Both the position numbers and the translations under genes were made by a program. A model generated the notes under the pieces. It was given only the letters and a program-made list of their open reading frames with translations. It did no database searches and was not told the DNA's origin. Shown piece after piece: positions 27,744 to 39,627 of a stretch of 64,000 nucleotides of DNA (positions within the stretch are counted from its first letter, which is position 1; every line of letters starts with the position of its first letter). Where the stretch lies: NCBI RefSeq assembly GCF_964340395.1, contig NC_135569.1, positions 8,116,040-8,180,039 on the forward strand. Direction: 5' to 3'. This DNA comes from Glandiceps talaboti. Its lineage: Eukaryota > Hemichordata > Enteropneusta > Spengelidae.

Positions 27744-30700
27744 ATAATATTCCATTGCATTGTTATTGGTAAAACCAAAATAATGTTCTTAGTTTATCTT
27801 GTCTTTCAGTCTTGGTCTTGCTGGCTTGGATTTAGGTGTATCCTTTACTTATATATTAATCTACATACTGATTTGACTTTTGACTTTTATTCCCTGTACA
27901 TGAAATGCACCTCAGAAATACAATATTTAATCATATACTTTGTTCAAGAAAACTTAAACCTATTCTCAAGAAACAAATTAGGTGTCATTGTACAAAGGTC
28001 AATATGGTTATCAAAATTAACCATTTTAGAATCAATATGGCCACTGAATACTCTATGGGAAAAGAAAAGATTGATGATTTCCTTGAAAACAAGATGACAT
28101 GGCTTGAAATTAACTTTTTCCTTGGTAGCCCCAGTGGGTTACCAATTTCAGAAATTGGTAGCTCAAGGATTGTGACCAATATTCTCATATTCCTGAACTG
28201 AAAACAGAGCTCCTCTATTGCAAATACATGTGTTATTAAAATAATGTCCCTAAATCTTGAAACCATGCATAATCAATGGTAGCCTGAGTGGACTACCAGC
28301 TGCAAATTATGGTAGCCCCTTGATAAGAATTGGTAGACTGTGGACACGGGACGACTATTAATTTCGAGCCCTGGATGATGGACCCATAAATTTCCATCAT
28401 TATTTCAAAAAGGACGAGAAGCAAACTTCCATAAGTTTGACAAGATTTTAAGAACTTTGACAACCAGCACATTTGACCCTAACCAATTTAAACTAGATAA
28501 TGATACAAATGATTGTAAATAGGAAAACAGATGGTAAAAATACAGTAAGTAATGTGATCTCATTATTAAGAGAAGACGAAGTAGAGAATGATGCTCCTAC
28601 CGATGAGGTGAACTCAGAATGGATTGCCATCAAACCAATGAACAATAAATATCTCAAACAAGCCACCAAATCTGGCCAAAATTTAGAAGAGTTGGAAACT
28701 CTACAGAAGAAAACCAGAGATAAAAAGGTTTGTTGTGTCATTATTATGCTGTCCTCTTACTTTATATTTTAAAAAACAACATTTCAATGTGACATGTGAT
28801 ACACATAACATTTTTCTATATTAGGATGTATTCATTTCAATGTATTGCCATAGTAGGATGTATTCATTTCAATGTATTGCCATATTAGGAGGTATTCATT
28901 TCAATGTATTACCATATTACGAGGTATTCATTTCAATGTATTGCCATATTAGGATGTATTCATTTCAATGTATTGCCATATTAGGATGTATTCATTTCAA
29001 TGTATTGCCATATTAGGATGTATTCATTTCAATGTATTACCATATTAGGATGTATTCATTTCAATGCATTGCCATATTAGGATGTATTCATTTCAATAAT
29101 AATAATAATAATGTTGGGTTCTTATATAGCGCTTTCCCACACCGTGCTCAAAGCGCTTTACAATTTATTACCCCTGGCTCGGATCAGAACGGCACAACGG
29201 CCCTTTAGTCTTCCTCAACTCCCCGGGGAGCATACAATCCATTGCAGCCATTTCAGCGCATAGGATTAAAGCCTTCACATTGCAACCTACATCCTACCAG
29301 GTCCCCAATTATACAGCTGGGTTGACTGAAGCACAGTCGTGGTTCAAATCTTGCCCAAGGACTTTAGCCACTCAGAAACAAACAGCAGGCAGCGACAGGG
29401 CTCGAACCTGCAAACTGTAGATTCCAAGCCGGTCACGCTAACCATTCACCCATCATGACTCCACTTCAATGTATACCATATTAGGATGTGTATTCATTTC
29501 AGTGCATTACCATATTAGGATGTAATCATATCAATGTATTGCCGTATTAGGAGGTATTCAAACAGTATGTCACAATGTAAGGAGCTACTCATTCAACATA
29601 TCCATATTAGGAGGTACTCATTTAAATACAACACCATATTAGGAGCTACTCATTTCAATATATTACCATATTATGACATCCATTTCAATGTCTTGGCACC
29701 TCTCTGATCACATTGACTTTGGACTGAGAATTAGATAGTATATTTGTTCTTGTCTCTAGACTGGTTTACTGGTTGATGTTGGTCATGATGATGGATATTT
29801 GGCAGAGAGAGAAGACTCAGAAGATGATGAAACTGTTCATTTTCAGTTACATGAGGATCCTGCATCTACTCCACCAAGGGTAATCATTAAAGATACTCTA
29901 GATAAATGTGATGCATCTGATTCTGACTTAGAGGTGTGTATTGTCATCATGGTTGCTTGGTGGTTATTATTTGATGGTGGTGGTGGTAGTGGTGGTGGTG
30001 GTGGTGGGTTTTGTCACTTTGGCATTTTGATTTGCTTGATGGCTAAAATGTGATGTCCGTTGTGTTAACATCTTGTAGTCATTTCTATGGTTATACTGGA
30101 CATACTCCACCTTTATATTTAAATGTTGAAACTGTATGCCTTAAAAAAAAAATGATTCTGTCAACATAGAATTTTTTTGTAGATGAAGGCCATAGTAAAT
30201 GGCACTCGAGTGGACGTATGTTCGGTGGGATTTTATTGGGGGGGGGGGGGGGGTTAAACGTTCCCTGTCAATGTACAATTGATTATGAAAATATCCAAAT
30301 TGTCCATGTCAAAATGAGCAGTCATTTTTGGTACTCACCCTCAATAATGATTGACAATCAAAATATGATGATGGAATTGAACATATGAATTAACTCGACT
30401 AGGATGAGCATTGAATTTTTTTATGGCTAAGAAAGTATTTTTCCTTCAGTAAGGTCATAGAGTGCAGCCATACAAGATGTTATATACAAGTAATGGTGAT
30501 GGGATATAACTATGGAATAGACATTGGCATGTAACATATCTTTGATAATTTGGAGTTACCAGCATGTTTTCATATATATATACAAAGAACTGGGTGTTAC
30601 ATCATAATATTGACAGTTAGTTAGATCTTTTGAGGAGGAGCCTAGATTTGGGAACCAAGATTGATTGAATGGAAAATGCACCTAACCTGTACAGTGTGCA

Positions 30701-33700
30701 TAAACTGTAGACTTATTTGAACAGTCTGTATTAACAAATCGTAAAAGTTTAATATTTATCTTGTAGGAGGTTAAAATCAGTGAGGAAATAATATCTTCCA
30801 TCAGACATTCTTGAAATGATAAACTAACTTATTTAAGTAAACAAAACCAGGACATATTGTTTACTACTTTCATATTACTAATATTTTCATACAATTTTAA
30901 TAGAAAACAGCTTGTACAAAATATATCTCTAAAACTGAAATAGTGAGTGAACCCAAACCTGCACATCAGTTGATACTTGTAAACGTTTACTCGAGCATAG
31001 TCCATATATTTGGACAAAGTGTATTCCATATTTGGACAGAGTATATTCCTTATCTGGATGGAGTGCATTCCATATTTGGATACTGTATTCCATATTTGGG
31101 TTAATGTATACCATATTTGGACACAGCATATTCCCTATTTGGATCTAGTCTAGTAGTGTATTCCTTATTTGGATATAGTTTGTCAAGGCATGAACCATGA
31201 CTTTGACATGTTAATTTGCATAATGGACACACAGATAAGTGACTCTGTGTGATATACTGTAAATCTGAAACACTTCTTCTCAGACAAATAAATATCAATT
31301 TGCCTCAGGTCTGTGCTCAATTCAAATAACAGATTTGTGCATTGGGTGTAGTTAACATAAATGAATGCTGCAGTACACTGGCCTCAATATTTGTCTACTA
31401 TGTTAAGTTCAACAAGACTAGTAGAGATTTGCCTCAGATTATGCACACTATTGACCAGCCAGTTTTGTGTCTTAGATGTAATTAGCATAAATAAAATGAA
31501 TATTGATTTACCCCAGATCTCACACTTAGTGCAGTCATGTGGTTATAGGTTTGACAGTCATTAAAATAACAATGTCATTATCACAGAAGCTAAATTCTGT
31601 GTTAAAGTGATGATGTATACCAGTTACAACACTAAATATGAGTTATGTGGTTGCATGTGGGTACAAGCATGATAGCTATGTAGTGTAATGTAGATAACGT
31701 TTAGTTTTAACCCATTTTCTGTAGCTCTGTACCACCGAAAGAAATACCAATAACACAACAGTTTCTATGGTTCATGCCATCTTATTTACTAGTCTAAGCA
31801 GCCGCAAACAACTTATCACTATCAGAAATGAAATATGGTGGCTACTGATGGCAGAGAGATACTTGGATGGGTATCAGAGGATGGGAGTTTGGACTTGACT
31901 CTCTCACAGTCAGCATGCTTCATTCAGTTGTTGTTGTTTATATTGACTGATCAAATACTTAGTTTTGGGATTAGATAATGTCATGAAAATTGTCGGTAAT
32001 GATGCATGTGTCCTCATGAGATATATAAGACAAACTGCTCACTGTGTTGCCTGACTACATCACGATCTGTGACTTGGTTAACTGTTTGTAATACAAGTAG
32101 CATCAACATGTTAGTTTAGCCATGCCCCCAATTGCTGTTATCAACATTTCTGTTTATGGAATAGGCAACTTGCAAACCTGCCATGTTGAATGTTGCATCA
32201 TGGGAAATGTGATAATAAATACTAATCAAATAGTATTGTATACAATAATGTGACAATGTTTGTTACCACAAATAATCAATTCATAGTCACCCTGACCATT
32301 GTGGAAGGTTTATTTTATCGGTAGCTCCAAATAAGGTATTACGATAACCACAGATAATCCCATAGTCCTTTGTGTCTGAGCATGCTCAGTCTGGTTTGCA
32401 AGTTCCCTATTATCCAATATGTAAATTATGTCACTGTCAACTCATGTGTTCATCTTAGTAATGAATGTACATTTACAAAATGACTTCATTTGAATATAGT
32501 TATATTCTGATACACCATTATTACTATTGCGACCAATCAGTTGAGCACATTACTTTCAAACTACAATAATGGCTTCATGCTGATGGTATCATGAGTTGTA
32601 AGTTAGTCTATAAGGTATGCCGTGGCAGAGCACCTTCACACATCAGTCAACCCCTCTCAGAGAGAGAGGAGGCTGGTGATTGTGAGGGTGGAGCAAAATG
32701 ACATATCTTACAGTCTAGCGTTAGAAGTGAGAAGGAAAGTAAAATCACAGATTGTGATGTAAACAACAGTAAACAAGCTGAGAGTCTAGGATAACACCTG
32801 ATGTATATGTTTTTACATCATAATTGCCAACGTTTTCACATTCTTAACACAAACATAGTGACAGAAAAACGGACTACCACTAGTACCGTAAACAGGCTAT
32901 TGGGGCAGTAGATATTTAGAGAATAAATTAAGTTAAAGTTTGTACTTTTAGTTTAAGCATGAAAACTTCACTTGCACATGGTATATCATAGTATGTGGTG
33001 AGGGATGTATATTGTGTTTACATGAATTTGAACTTGATGTTATATATGACCAAAACGCAGGATGCAGATGATAAGAAGACTGACGACAGCTACAACCCTT
33101 TCGGTGACTTCCTGTAGATTTCTCCAACATGGGTAACGCAAATGATTTACCATTTTAGTGTAGATATTTCAACTTTCTTTGTTATAGATTCAGTTTATTT
33201 TACAAGAATGAACAAAACCAGATACTGTTTCACCAGTACCAACAAAAATATGTGACACAATCTCCTTATATGGTATAATGATATCCAAAAATGGAACTAG
33301 AACAGTGTCCTTATATGGTAGAAAGGTCTTTGATATTGTACAAAGATCTCCTAATATGGTACAATGATATCCAAATATGGAACAAGAACAAAAGTGTCCT
33401 TATATGGTAGAAAGGTCTTTGATATTGTACAAAGATTACCTAATATGGTACAATGATATCCAAATATGGAAAAAGAACAAAGGTGTCCTCGTATGGTAGA
33501 AAGGTCTTTGATATTGAACAAAGATCTCTCCTAAGGCCTAACAAAAAAAAATGTTTTGTTCTGGTTACCAGACCCACCTAGTATTTCACATCGACCCTAA
33601 ACATTTTTTACGTATTCAAGAAAAAAATAATACAATTGTGAAGTCTAACAAGAAATAGTGGATGCGGAAACTGACTTCAACTTAAAAAGACAATATAAAA

Positions 33701-34212
33701 CTGTTCTTCCCATCTGTAATGGCTGTACATCTGATGGGAAGAAACCAATAACACAGAGACTACCATATATGGAAAACAACAGAAAACATAACTACCTGAA
33801 GTAGACACTCGCATATGAAAGAATAAAATTGAATTAAAAAATCTACCAAATACCACCCCACCCCACGTATTCAAGATTGGAGATTTTGACAAAACTTTGA
33901 TTTTAATGGAAATGTGCCATTGAGCCATATTCTACTTTAAAACATAAAAGTAACAAAATCCGCATGAAAGGAAGACAAATTGTAATGCTTATATTTAATT
34001 TCAATTGATATATTATACTATTTGTCTAGTGGGAAGACTTCAAGGGTGCTCCAGCTACACTGACAGTGGAATCAACCACGAAGGATACCAAGAAATGGAG
34101 TAGTGATGATTTACAGGTTTCTGAGTTTGGTGCTAGTAGCAATGTGGAAGCAGAGAAGAAATGGTTTGATGATGAATGGAGGTCAAAACCAGAGGCCGAT
34201 TGGGACTTTTAA
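22572..34212 (+). CDS. TMEM44: TMEM44-like seven-helix PQ-loop-type membrane protein, 10 coding exons
   Basis: Coding exons joined by AG/GT sites and phase: 22572-22741, 23533-23659, 24154-24265, 25530-25699, 26699-26785, 27313-27458, 27810-27837, 28497-28727, 29760-29933, 34030-34212. They total 1428 nt, giving 475 residues and a TAA stop; from memory human TMEM44 is also 475 residues. Helices lie at about 36-59, 71-91, 99-120, 152-168, 198-215, 235-255 and 260-288. Residues 212-222 (YWLSRFPTICD) resemble a PQ-loop motif, and NCS at residue 19 is a possible glycosylation site before helix 1. The 185-residue tail is acidic and hydrophilic; its SDSDLE-W and WFDDEW motifs echo the human C-terminus. 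The start is the first ATG of the exon whose acceptor ends at 22553. A noncoding 5' exon ending at a GTAAGC donor (19797) after AACAATATGGCG is possible. TMEM44 has no firmly known activity. The weakest join is the 28 nt exon, whose donor GGT|GTATCC was chosen because it preserves phase. Confidence 0.88.
22781..23124 (+). repeat. ~340 bp composite repeat, copy 3
   Basis: In TMEM44 intron 1, beginning about 40 bp after the donor of the first coding exon. Centre palindrome GTCACTACGAGTCTAGTGAC. Confidence 0.85.
23925..24095. repeat. Dispersed repeat shared with 54707-54890
   Basis: Shares AGTCATGAATATTCAGTGTT, CATATTCATATCTGCTAA-like, GTGAAAAA and GAAATGAC..TCCAGAACC blocks in the same order. 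Lies in TMEM44 intron 2. Confidence 0.7.
24466..25265. repeat. Intronic minisatellite (TMEM44 intron 3)
   Basis: About 17 copies of a 36-75 bp unit built on CATACATGTTACAGGGCCAA and CATAGCTGTAGTATTAC, with a higher-order repeat of roughly 280 bp. It ends in two truncated SINE tRNA-like heads at 25265-25390 (CTCTAACCATTCAACCATCA). Confidence 0.92.
25998..26260 (-). mobile_element. LINE 3' relic in TMEM44 intron 5
   Basis: The minus-strand frame reads LLTDFVKIRHCDTRGHQYKL, RLDIRKFSF, INHWNSLPNYVVDA and, after an in-frame stop, RLDRHWEGLANEI. DIR-x-F/FS-x-R/S-INHWNSLP-x-VV is the C-terminal signature of CR1/jockey-type polymerase ORFs. Truncated at the 5' side, with at least one stop. Confidence 0.85.
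26334..26556. repeat. Foldback element in TMEM44 intron 5
   Basis: Arms of about 58 bp, 26334-26393 and 26497-26556 (ACAAGTTCTCTTCTTCCA pairs with TGGAAGAAGAGAACTCGT). An inner pair around TGGACAGAATGATC and GGATCATACTGTCA extends the stem. MITE-like. Confidence 0.85.
26832..27185. repeat. Minisatellite, ~76 bp unit, TMEM44 intron 6
   Basis: Four to five copies of a unit with GGGAAAGCCAAAGATAAGTTG, AGACGACCACTCACTGCCAA and GGTTAAGGGTG. Starts about 45 bp after the exon donor. Confidence 0.93.
27534..27743. repeat. (TG)n / (TATG)n microsatellite
   Basis: In TMEM44 intron 7. Source of long C/V and H/T reading frames on both strands. Confidence 0.97.
28820..29700. repeat. Minisatellite, ~32 bp unit, TMEM44 intron 9, split by a SINE
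   Basis: Repeats of ATTAGGATGTATTCATTTCA plus ATGTATTGCCAT run from 28820 to 29095 and resume at 29463. The SINE sits between. Confidence 0.93.
29096..29462 (-). mobile_element. tRNA-derived SINE
   Basis: Read on the minus strand, the head has an A-box-like TGGTTAGCGTGACC and a B-box GGTTCGAGCCC at tRNA spacing, and the 3' end is AAAGCGCTATATAAGAACCC followed by (ATT)n. Length 366 bp. TTCAAT flanks both sides, matching the host minisatellite. The head is also seen truncated at 25265-25390. Confidence 0.88.
30005..34029. repeat. TMEM44 last intron with three minisatellite tracts
   Basis: Holds a G tract (30238-30253), an array of CATATTTGGA-type ~23 bp units (31005-31185) and a ~110 bp unit array built on TCCTTATATGGT, AAAGGTCTTTGATATTGTAC (33250-33540). 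No further coding exon is seen in its 4 kb. Confidence 0.75.
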
Positions 34213-34950
34213 CAAGGCATCACTTTACAAAAGTTGTGTCACTGTACATGTTCAACTTTGGAGTTGATGTAATTTGACCTGGTCTTGTCACTGTTTACAT
34301 GTATGTTCAACTTTGAATTCAGTATAGTTTTGACCAGGTCAGCTTGTTGTTTATGTTCAACTCTGAACTTGATCCATGGCCAGGTCATCTCACTATCTAC
34401 ATTCAATTTTAGCTCAGTGTAGTTTGACCAGGTCATTCTCATAGACTATCAAACTCTGAACTGAACAGAGATATTTCAACCAGAACATCTCACACTCGGC
34501 CATTACATTATTATTAACTCAGCACTCGACCAAAATATTTCAACCAGAACATCTCACAGGCAGACTTCATCTAACTCAGAGCTCAACCAAAATATTTCAA
34601 CCAGAACGATGACCAGCTGTCCAATTCCGCCCTCAACTCTGCTGTCCTCAACCACTGTGTCTCACCGTACCAGCTGTCCAATTCTGCCCTCAACTTTGCT
34701 GTCCTCAACCACTGTGTCTCACCGTACCAGCTGTCCAATTCTGCCCTCAACTTTGCTGTCCTCAACCACTGTGTCTCACCGTACCAGCTGTCCAATTCTG
34801 CCCTCAACTCTGCTGTCCTCAACCACTGTGTCTCACTGTACCAGCTATTCAACTTTGCTCTCCTCAACCACTGTGTCTCACTGTACCAGCTATTCAACTT
34901 TGCTGTCCTCAACCACTGTGTCTCACTGTACCAGCTATTCAACTTGAAAC
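34213..34950. repeat. Repeat-rich 3' flank / 3' UTR of TMEM44
   Basis: First a ~65 bp unit with TTCAACTTTGAA and GACCAGGTCA (34230-34440), then four 57 bp units (CCAGCTGTCCAATTCTGCCC, CCTCAACCACTGTGTCTCAC) and three 45 bp derivatives (34608-34950). Unit lengths divisible by three keep both strands open, which explains the long frames here; there is no other sign of coding. Confidence 0.85.
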
Positions 34951-35031
34951 TCAACTGAAATTATTTGATTTGAACTGAGCATCTCATGACCTTTAGACAT
35001 TTTAGAAGCTATGTATCTTATTTGTACACTT

Positions 35032-35367
35032 TAGATGTTATCCCCAATATTTTTCTTTGTTCAGCCATGGAAAATACTCATGACCTAAGGGGTCTTTGTC
35101 ACCACAAGTCGCTAGACAAGTAGTGACAACCCTTACGTCATGAGTATTTTCTGGCTGAGTGAAGGAAAATATTGGGGATAACATAATTATACCAGCGCCA
35201 GTAATACCAAAGAAAAATCGGGGAAAGTAATGGCAATTTTGAACATTTTGACTCGCATTTTGAACTCAACAGAACCAGTGACAAAGACAGATGTTGTCGT
35301 GATGTAGAACAACCAGACTATATATTCCATATTTTTTGTTCAACTTGGCTTGTGCATGGTATAATGG
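35032..35367 (-). repeat. ~340 bp composite repeat, copy 4 (inverted)
   Basis: Here the palindrome comes first (TTATCCCCAATATTTTTCTT to GAAAATATTGGGGATAA) and the CATGGTATAAT end last. Confidence 0.87.
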
Positions 35368-35463
35368 ACATTATCAAACCCAATATTAATTCTGAAGAGC
35401 TACTTAAGAATATAAGACATTGATTTCAAAACTAATATCATGTAAGTTGCATGAGTACTCTTT

Positions 35464-35895
35464 GGGACGATCGTACAATGTTGCACAAGCTCAGTAAATA
35501 AACTTCGTTCATTTAGGCCATTCCCCCCCCCCCCCCCAAAAAAAGAACATTCACAAGTGCGACACCGACTCGTTTATATATTATGTAAACCATGGTGAAA
35601 ATTGCAGCGATCACACCACTATGATCAATGCAATGCAAGCATGATGGTACGGTAAACACATTAAAATATTACCAGAAACCCAAAATTGTATATCACATTA
35701 GCAGTAAGTTTTAATTAACTTCTGAATATCTCGGTTGGAAATACAGAACCTGTTATAATTTAAAGTTTGAAAGTTTCAGAAATTTGGTTAGAAGTGTGAA
35801 AATGAAGTTCAGCAATCACATTGACACTAGATCCCCTCCCCCTATAATGAACTAAGTTCACTTATTGAGCTTGAGTGACATTGTGCGATCGTCCC
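35464..35895. mobile_element. Harbinger-like MITE, copy B
   Basis: 432 bp, ends GGGACGATCGTACAATGTTG and TGTGCGATCGTCCC, flanked by TTT and TAA (decayed TWA target). Inner sequence TTAGAAGTGTGAAAATGAAG is shared with copy C. Confidence 0.85.
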
Positions 35896-36329
35896 TAACC
35901 ATGTACACATACAAGAAACAACTATCAAGTACTTGACAGATATATATATAGTGAATAGACAGACTTGGGTGTCTGAGAAACCAAAACTGTACGTAAACTT
36001 ACTGTTCTACAGTGGTTAACTATTCTCTATATGTTGTACATAGATTTTATATTTAGAAGTGTAGAATGATGTACTAATATAGTATAATAAATATATAGAA
36101 ATGTAGATTGTATACGTAGCTGATTTTAGGGGTGATGTGAATAGATCAATCTAGGATAACAAATTGAATTTTTTTAGTTGGGGAGGGGTTTGAACCATTT
36201 TAGTTCATTTTTATGGAATCTGTTTTATACACCATATATATCCAACATTTATTTATTTTCTATAGCACCCTGTCTATTATGAAAAAATAGTCAAAAGCAC
36301 TGAACTATAACAAAAATTAAAAGCATTGG

Positions 36330-36700
36330 GAAATGAAATAAAATAAAATAAAATACAGATATTTGATTAAAATTTCAGATCGAGAAGTGGAAGAATTGTT
36401 GCTATAGTAATGCATGGCACTAAAATGAGCTATTTTTTACTCACTACATACTACATGCTAATGTTAAATTGATCGTGGTTTCTGAAACAATTTTCAATTT
36501 GGGGCAATTAAGTTATGATCGCTATGATAAATACATGGCACTAAAATAAAGTATAGTGTCAACATAGAACTTTTTCCACACATACTGGTTTCACAGTATA
36601 TTCATAGCACTACATACTAGTACATATTGATTTGAAATTGATTGTGCTCTCTGAAACAATTTTCAATTTTGGTCAATTAAGTTAGATGGGGAAAGGGGGT
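36330..36700. repeat. Short tandem and ~185 bp direct duplication
   Basis: (AAATA)n at 36330-36356, then two copies of a block with ATGGCACTAAAAT, CACTACATACTA and CTGAAACAATTTTCAATTT. Confidence 0.7.
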
Positions 36701-36884
36701 TTCAAGGTCTATAACTAAAAGAACTTAGTTTTTTATCCTACATTGAACTATTGATTTGCCTCTAATAGAATTTATATAAATTGTATTGATTGTGTTAGTC
36801 ATTAATTTTGTCATGTGATTGTTAACTGTGCAAGGCAGTATTTTAATACCAATGGAGATCTTTTATTGATAAAAAGTAAGTGTA

Positions 36885-37245
36885 TAGTAGTCTTTGATTG
36901 ATCCAAATAACAGTGTATATAAATCATTGATTGGTCAAAGTGGCAGTATACTGATAGTAGTGTTTGATTGGTCAAAGTGGCAGTGTATCATTTTCATTGA
37001 TTGGCCAAAGTGGTAGTATATTTATAGTCGTGTATCATTGGTACGCAGTGTATTCATGCCTTTGATTGGTCAAAATGACAGAGTATCCATCTCTTTGATT
37101 AGTCAAAGTGGCTGTGTATTCTTGTCTATTATTGGCCAAAATGGCTAATGTATCCATGGATATGATTTGCCAAAGTGGCATGGTTTCCATGTCTCTGATT
37201 GGTCAAATGTCAGTGTATCCTTGTCTTTGATTGGTCAATACAAAA
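36885..37245. repeat. Degenerate ~35 bp array of inverted CCAAT boxes
   Basis: About eleven units of the form TTGATTGGTCAAAGTGGCAG plus TGTATC. ATTGG (CCAAT on the other strand) is intact in eight of them while the rest of the unit drifts. Confidence 0.85.
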
Positions 37246-37434
37246 CATATTGCATAAAAGTTGTATGTTTTGAATAGTACGGTTAATTTTCTAACTCTTT
37301 GACTGTCTTCCATTGTTTGGTTGTGCTTCCAATACATAACCATTGTCAAAGTAATGTCATATCAAAAGGTGTAGTTTTAAAGTGGCAATTTCAGTTGACA
37401 CACTGAAGTCCACTCCATGAGCTACAAATATGCA

Positions 37435-37755
37435 TTGCTATATGGTGCTATGCGAGAATAAGACAACCTTGTTGTTCTAACTCTCGGTTGACCATCTAGC
37501 ATGACATGAAACAAGGCTGCAGGTACCTAGAATTCTTAGTACCTGAACTAGAATATTACCGACTAGGTGCATCATAAAAAAAATAACGAACATTTAATTT
37601 CTTGGTTGACACCATAACTTCAGCTTCGCATGCATTACTTACTCTAGGTGTGCATGAGCATAAGTCAACCTTCTTGTTCTATTTTGACCCTCTAGCATGA
37701 GATAAAATGCTAGTGCCGGTACTGAGAATTGAGTGACTCAGACAGGTTATAGACA
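37435..37755. repeat. Two-copy diverged duplication
   Basis: Blocks ATAAGACAACCTTGTTGTTCT / ACCATCTAGCATGA at 37460-37510 recur as ATAAGTCAACCTTCTTGTTCT / ACCCTCTAGCATGA at 37660-37705. Confidence 0.7.
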
Positions 37756-38206
37756 CTTTTCATAAATTGTTTTGATTTATTCTGCTGACTGTGGCTCTCT
37801 GTTATGAAACTGTTTGATCACAAAGCAGGTACACATATTTATAAATGCTGTATTAACCAAAGTGTATTTAAAAAATCTATGGTAACAAATCATTTAAGAG
37901 AAAGTAGTTGTGAAAGCCCAGAAAGAGGTTTGCTCAGAACAACTGACCACGGTTACTACATTCTATGTTCATGGCATGTCTACATATATTGAAGTTGTGC
38001 AATAAATGCGGAAAAACTTTTAGCATGTATTCAAAAAGACCCTTTTCTGTCAATAAATTGTATTTCCATTTTGCAAAGCTTATTTATTAAAAAAAATTCT
38101 GAATGAAGAAGTCATAAACTTGTAATGCGTTTAATTTCTGAATGAGTCTGGGGACAAATTTCCCTGAAAACCAAAGTTTATCAATTCTCTCTGAACTTTG
38201 TGTGTG

Positions 38207-38250
38207 CCTGTGTGTCTGTGTCTGTCTGTCTGTCAGTCTGTCTGTCTGTC

Positions 38251-38285
<35 letters not shown>
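38207..38285. repeat. (TGTC)n / (TG)n microsatellite
   Basis: TGTC and TG units, about 80 bp. Confidence 0.95.
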
Positions 38286-39213
38286 CTATATATGCCCATT
38301 GGTTGACTACTCAAATGATGTAAGTGTTGACTATGCACACTCCCAAGTGGGGTTCAAACCCAAAATCTTCTGATCCATAGTTACACATTAAACACTACCC
38401 ACAAGGAGTTGGTGATTATTTTGAGTATGTAAATCCTTTTTATCTTCTCAAGTTCTTAAACGTACCACCCCAGATGTCATGGAGTTCAATGCTATCACAG
38501 TTGTGATGCTACATTCACTGTAAGTGGCTGACTTTCTCTCAACTGCCAGCATTGTTTACCAATCTGCTATATCAGAAAGGCCACAAGCTATGCTTGTAAT
38601 TATGAAAGTATGATTTCATACTTGACAACTTAGCTATGAGTAAGGCACACTTGGGAATTGCATTACTTGAGTGTTACAGGTTGTATATCATCTTTATATT
38701 TATTTCAAAACTTTAAGTCTGACAAATTTGTCTGATACATATTCTTCCTCTCTCTAGTTTATATGGTACACCTGAAAAACAAAAAAAACAACACGATGTC
38801 AAAACTTTGTAGGCAAACATGGCATTGTTATCAAACTATCAGGTACGGGTGCCACCAGAAGGATGTTTGTGGAAAGGATTCTCTTGCTGGAATGAAACAC
38901 CGGATGTACAAATATGAATGTTTTAAATTGGTCGAAAAGTTAATAGCCCACAAAGAAAAAAGATTGGCAGACATAATATACCAGACTGACATTGCATATG
39001 TTAATTTATAATATACCTAGTGACAATGCTGTGCCATCATTCGCTAGAATCAGTCACGTGATAGGAAAATAGATTGACTATTTCCCTAGGGAAATAGTTC
39101 CATCAACTATACATGGTCACGTGACCACCGTGCCTTGACAGCAGGTCAAAAGAACGATGTCGTCTGCCAACCTCAAGAGAAGAGGGCAAGATTTTCATGA
39201 GGTATATTATAAA

Positions 39214-39404
39214 ACACATTTTGTCTGGCTTATATTTGGGCTATAGCACTCGTTTATTGCCCCCTCGTGACTGTGAGCTACCAGAATTACAACCTATTTC
39301 CCTCGGCCTTCGGCCTCGTGAAATAGCATGTGATTCTGGTAACTCACAGTCCCTCGGGTGTAATAAACGGGTGCTATAGCCCTCATGGCCAGGCAATATG
39401 TGTT
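39214..39404. repeat. 191 bp palindromic element
   Basis: Arms from ACACATT at 39214 and AATATGTGT at 39404 pair over about 85 bp (GGGCTATAGCACTCGTTTAT with ATAAACGGGTGCTATAGCCC; GACTGTGAGCTACCAGAAT with its partner). The centre CTCGGCCTTCGGCCTCG is itself palindromic. Foldback MITE-like. Confidence 0.88.
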
Positions 39405-39627
39405 CAATATTCAATAACCCATGACCTCTATAATGCTAATGCTCATGTCCATTATCACATGATGATAACAAATTACTAACTATTATGTCATCAGTTTATG
39501 GTAATTGTGAGTTTGATGAGTGTGTAGACATTGTCATTCACACATTTTAGCTAAGGCATTGGTGGTTACTTTTACAAGCCCCTCCTTAAGCTGTATGCAT
39601 GAAAAAAATTAGCCTTTGTCCTCTGTA

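Noticed and set aside
29380-29462. tRNA gene on the minus strand
   Set aside because: A- and B-box belong to a SINE head; the acceptor stem does not close and the SINE body follows.
34583-34954. Open frames of 112-123 codons on both strands with internal repeats
   Set aside because: Caused by 57 and 45 bp tandem units, lengths divisible by three, in the TMEM44 3' flank. No acceptor, no family, and equal openness on both strands.
37804-37992. 62-codon cysteine-containing ORF
   Set aside because: No family resemblance, no splice context, composition like the surroundings.
38763-39011. 82-codon ORF after a good-looking acceptor (CCTCTCTCTAG)
   Set aside because: No recognisable family, no partner exon, lies in a repeat-rich area between convergent genes. 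Kept only as a note.
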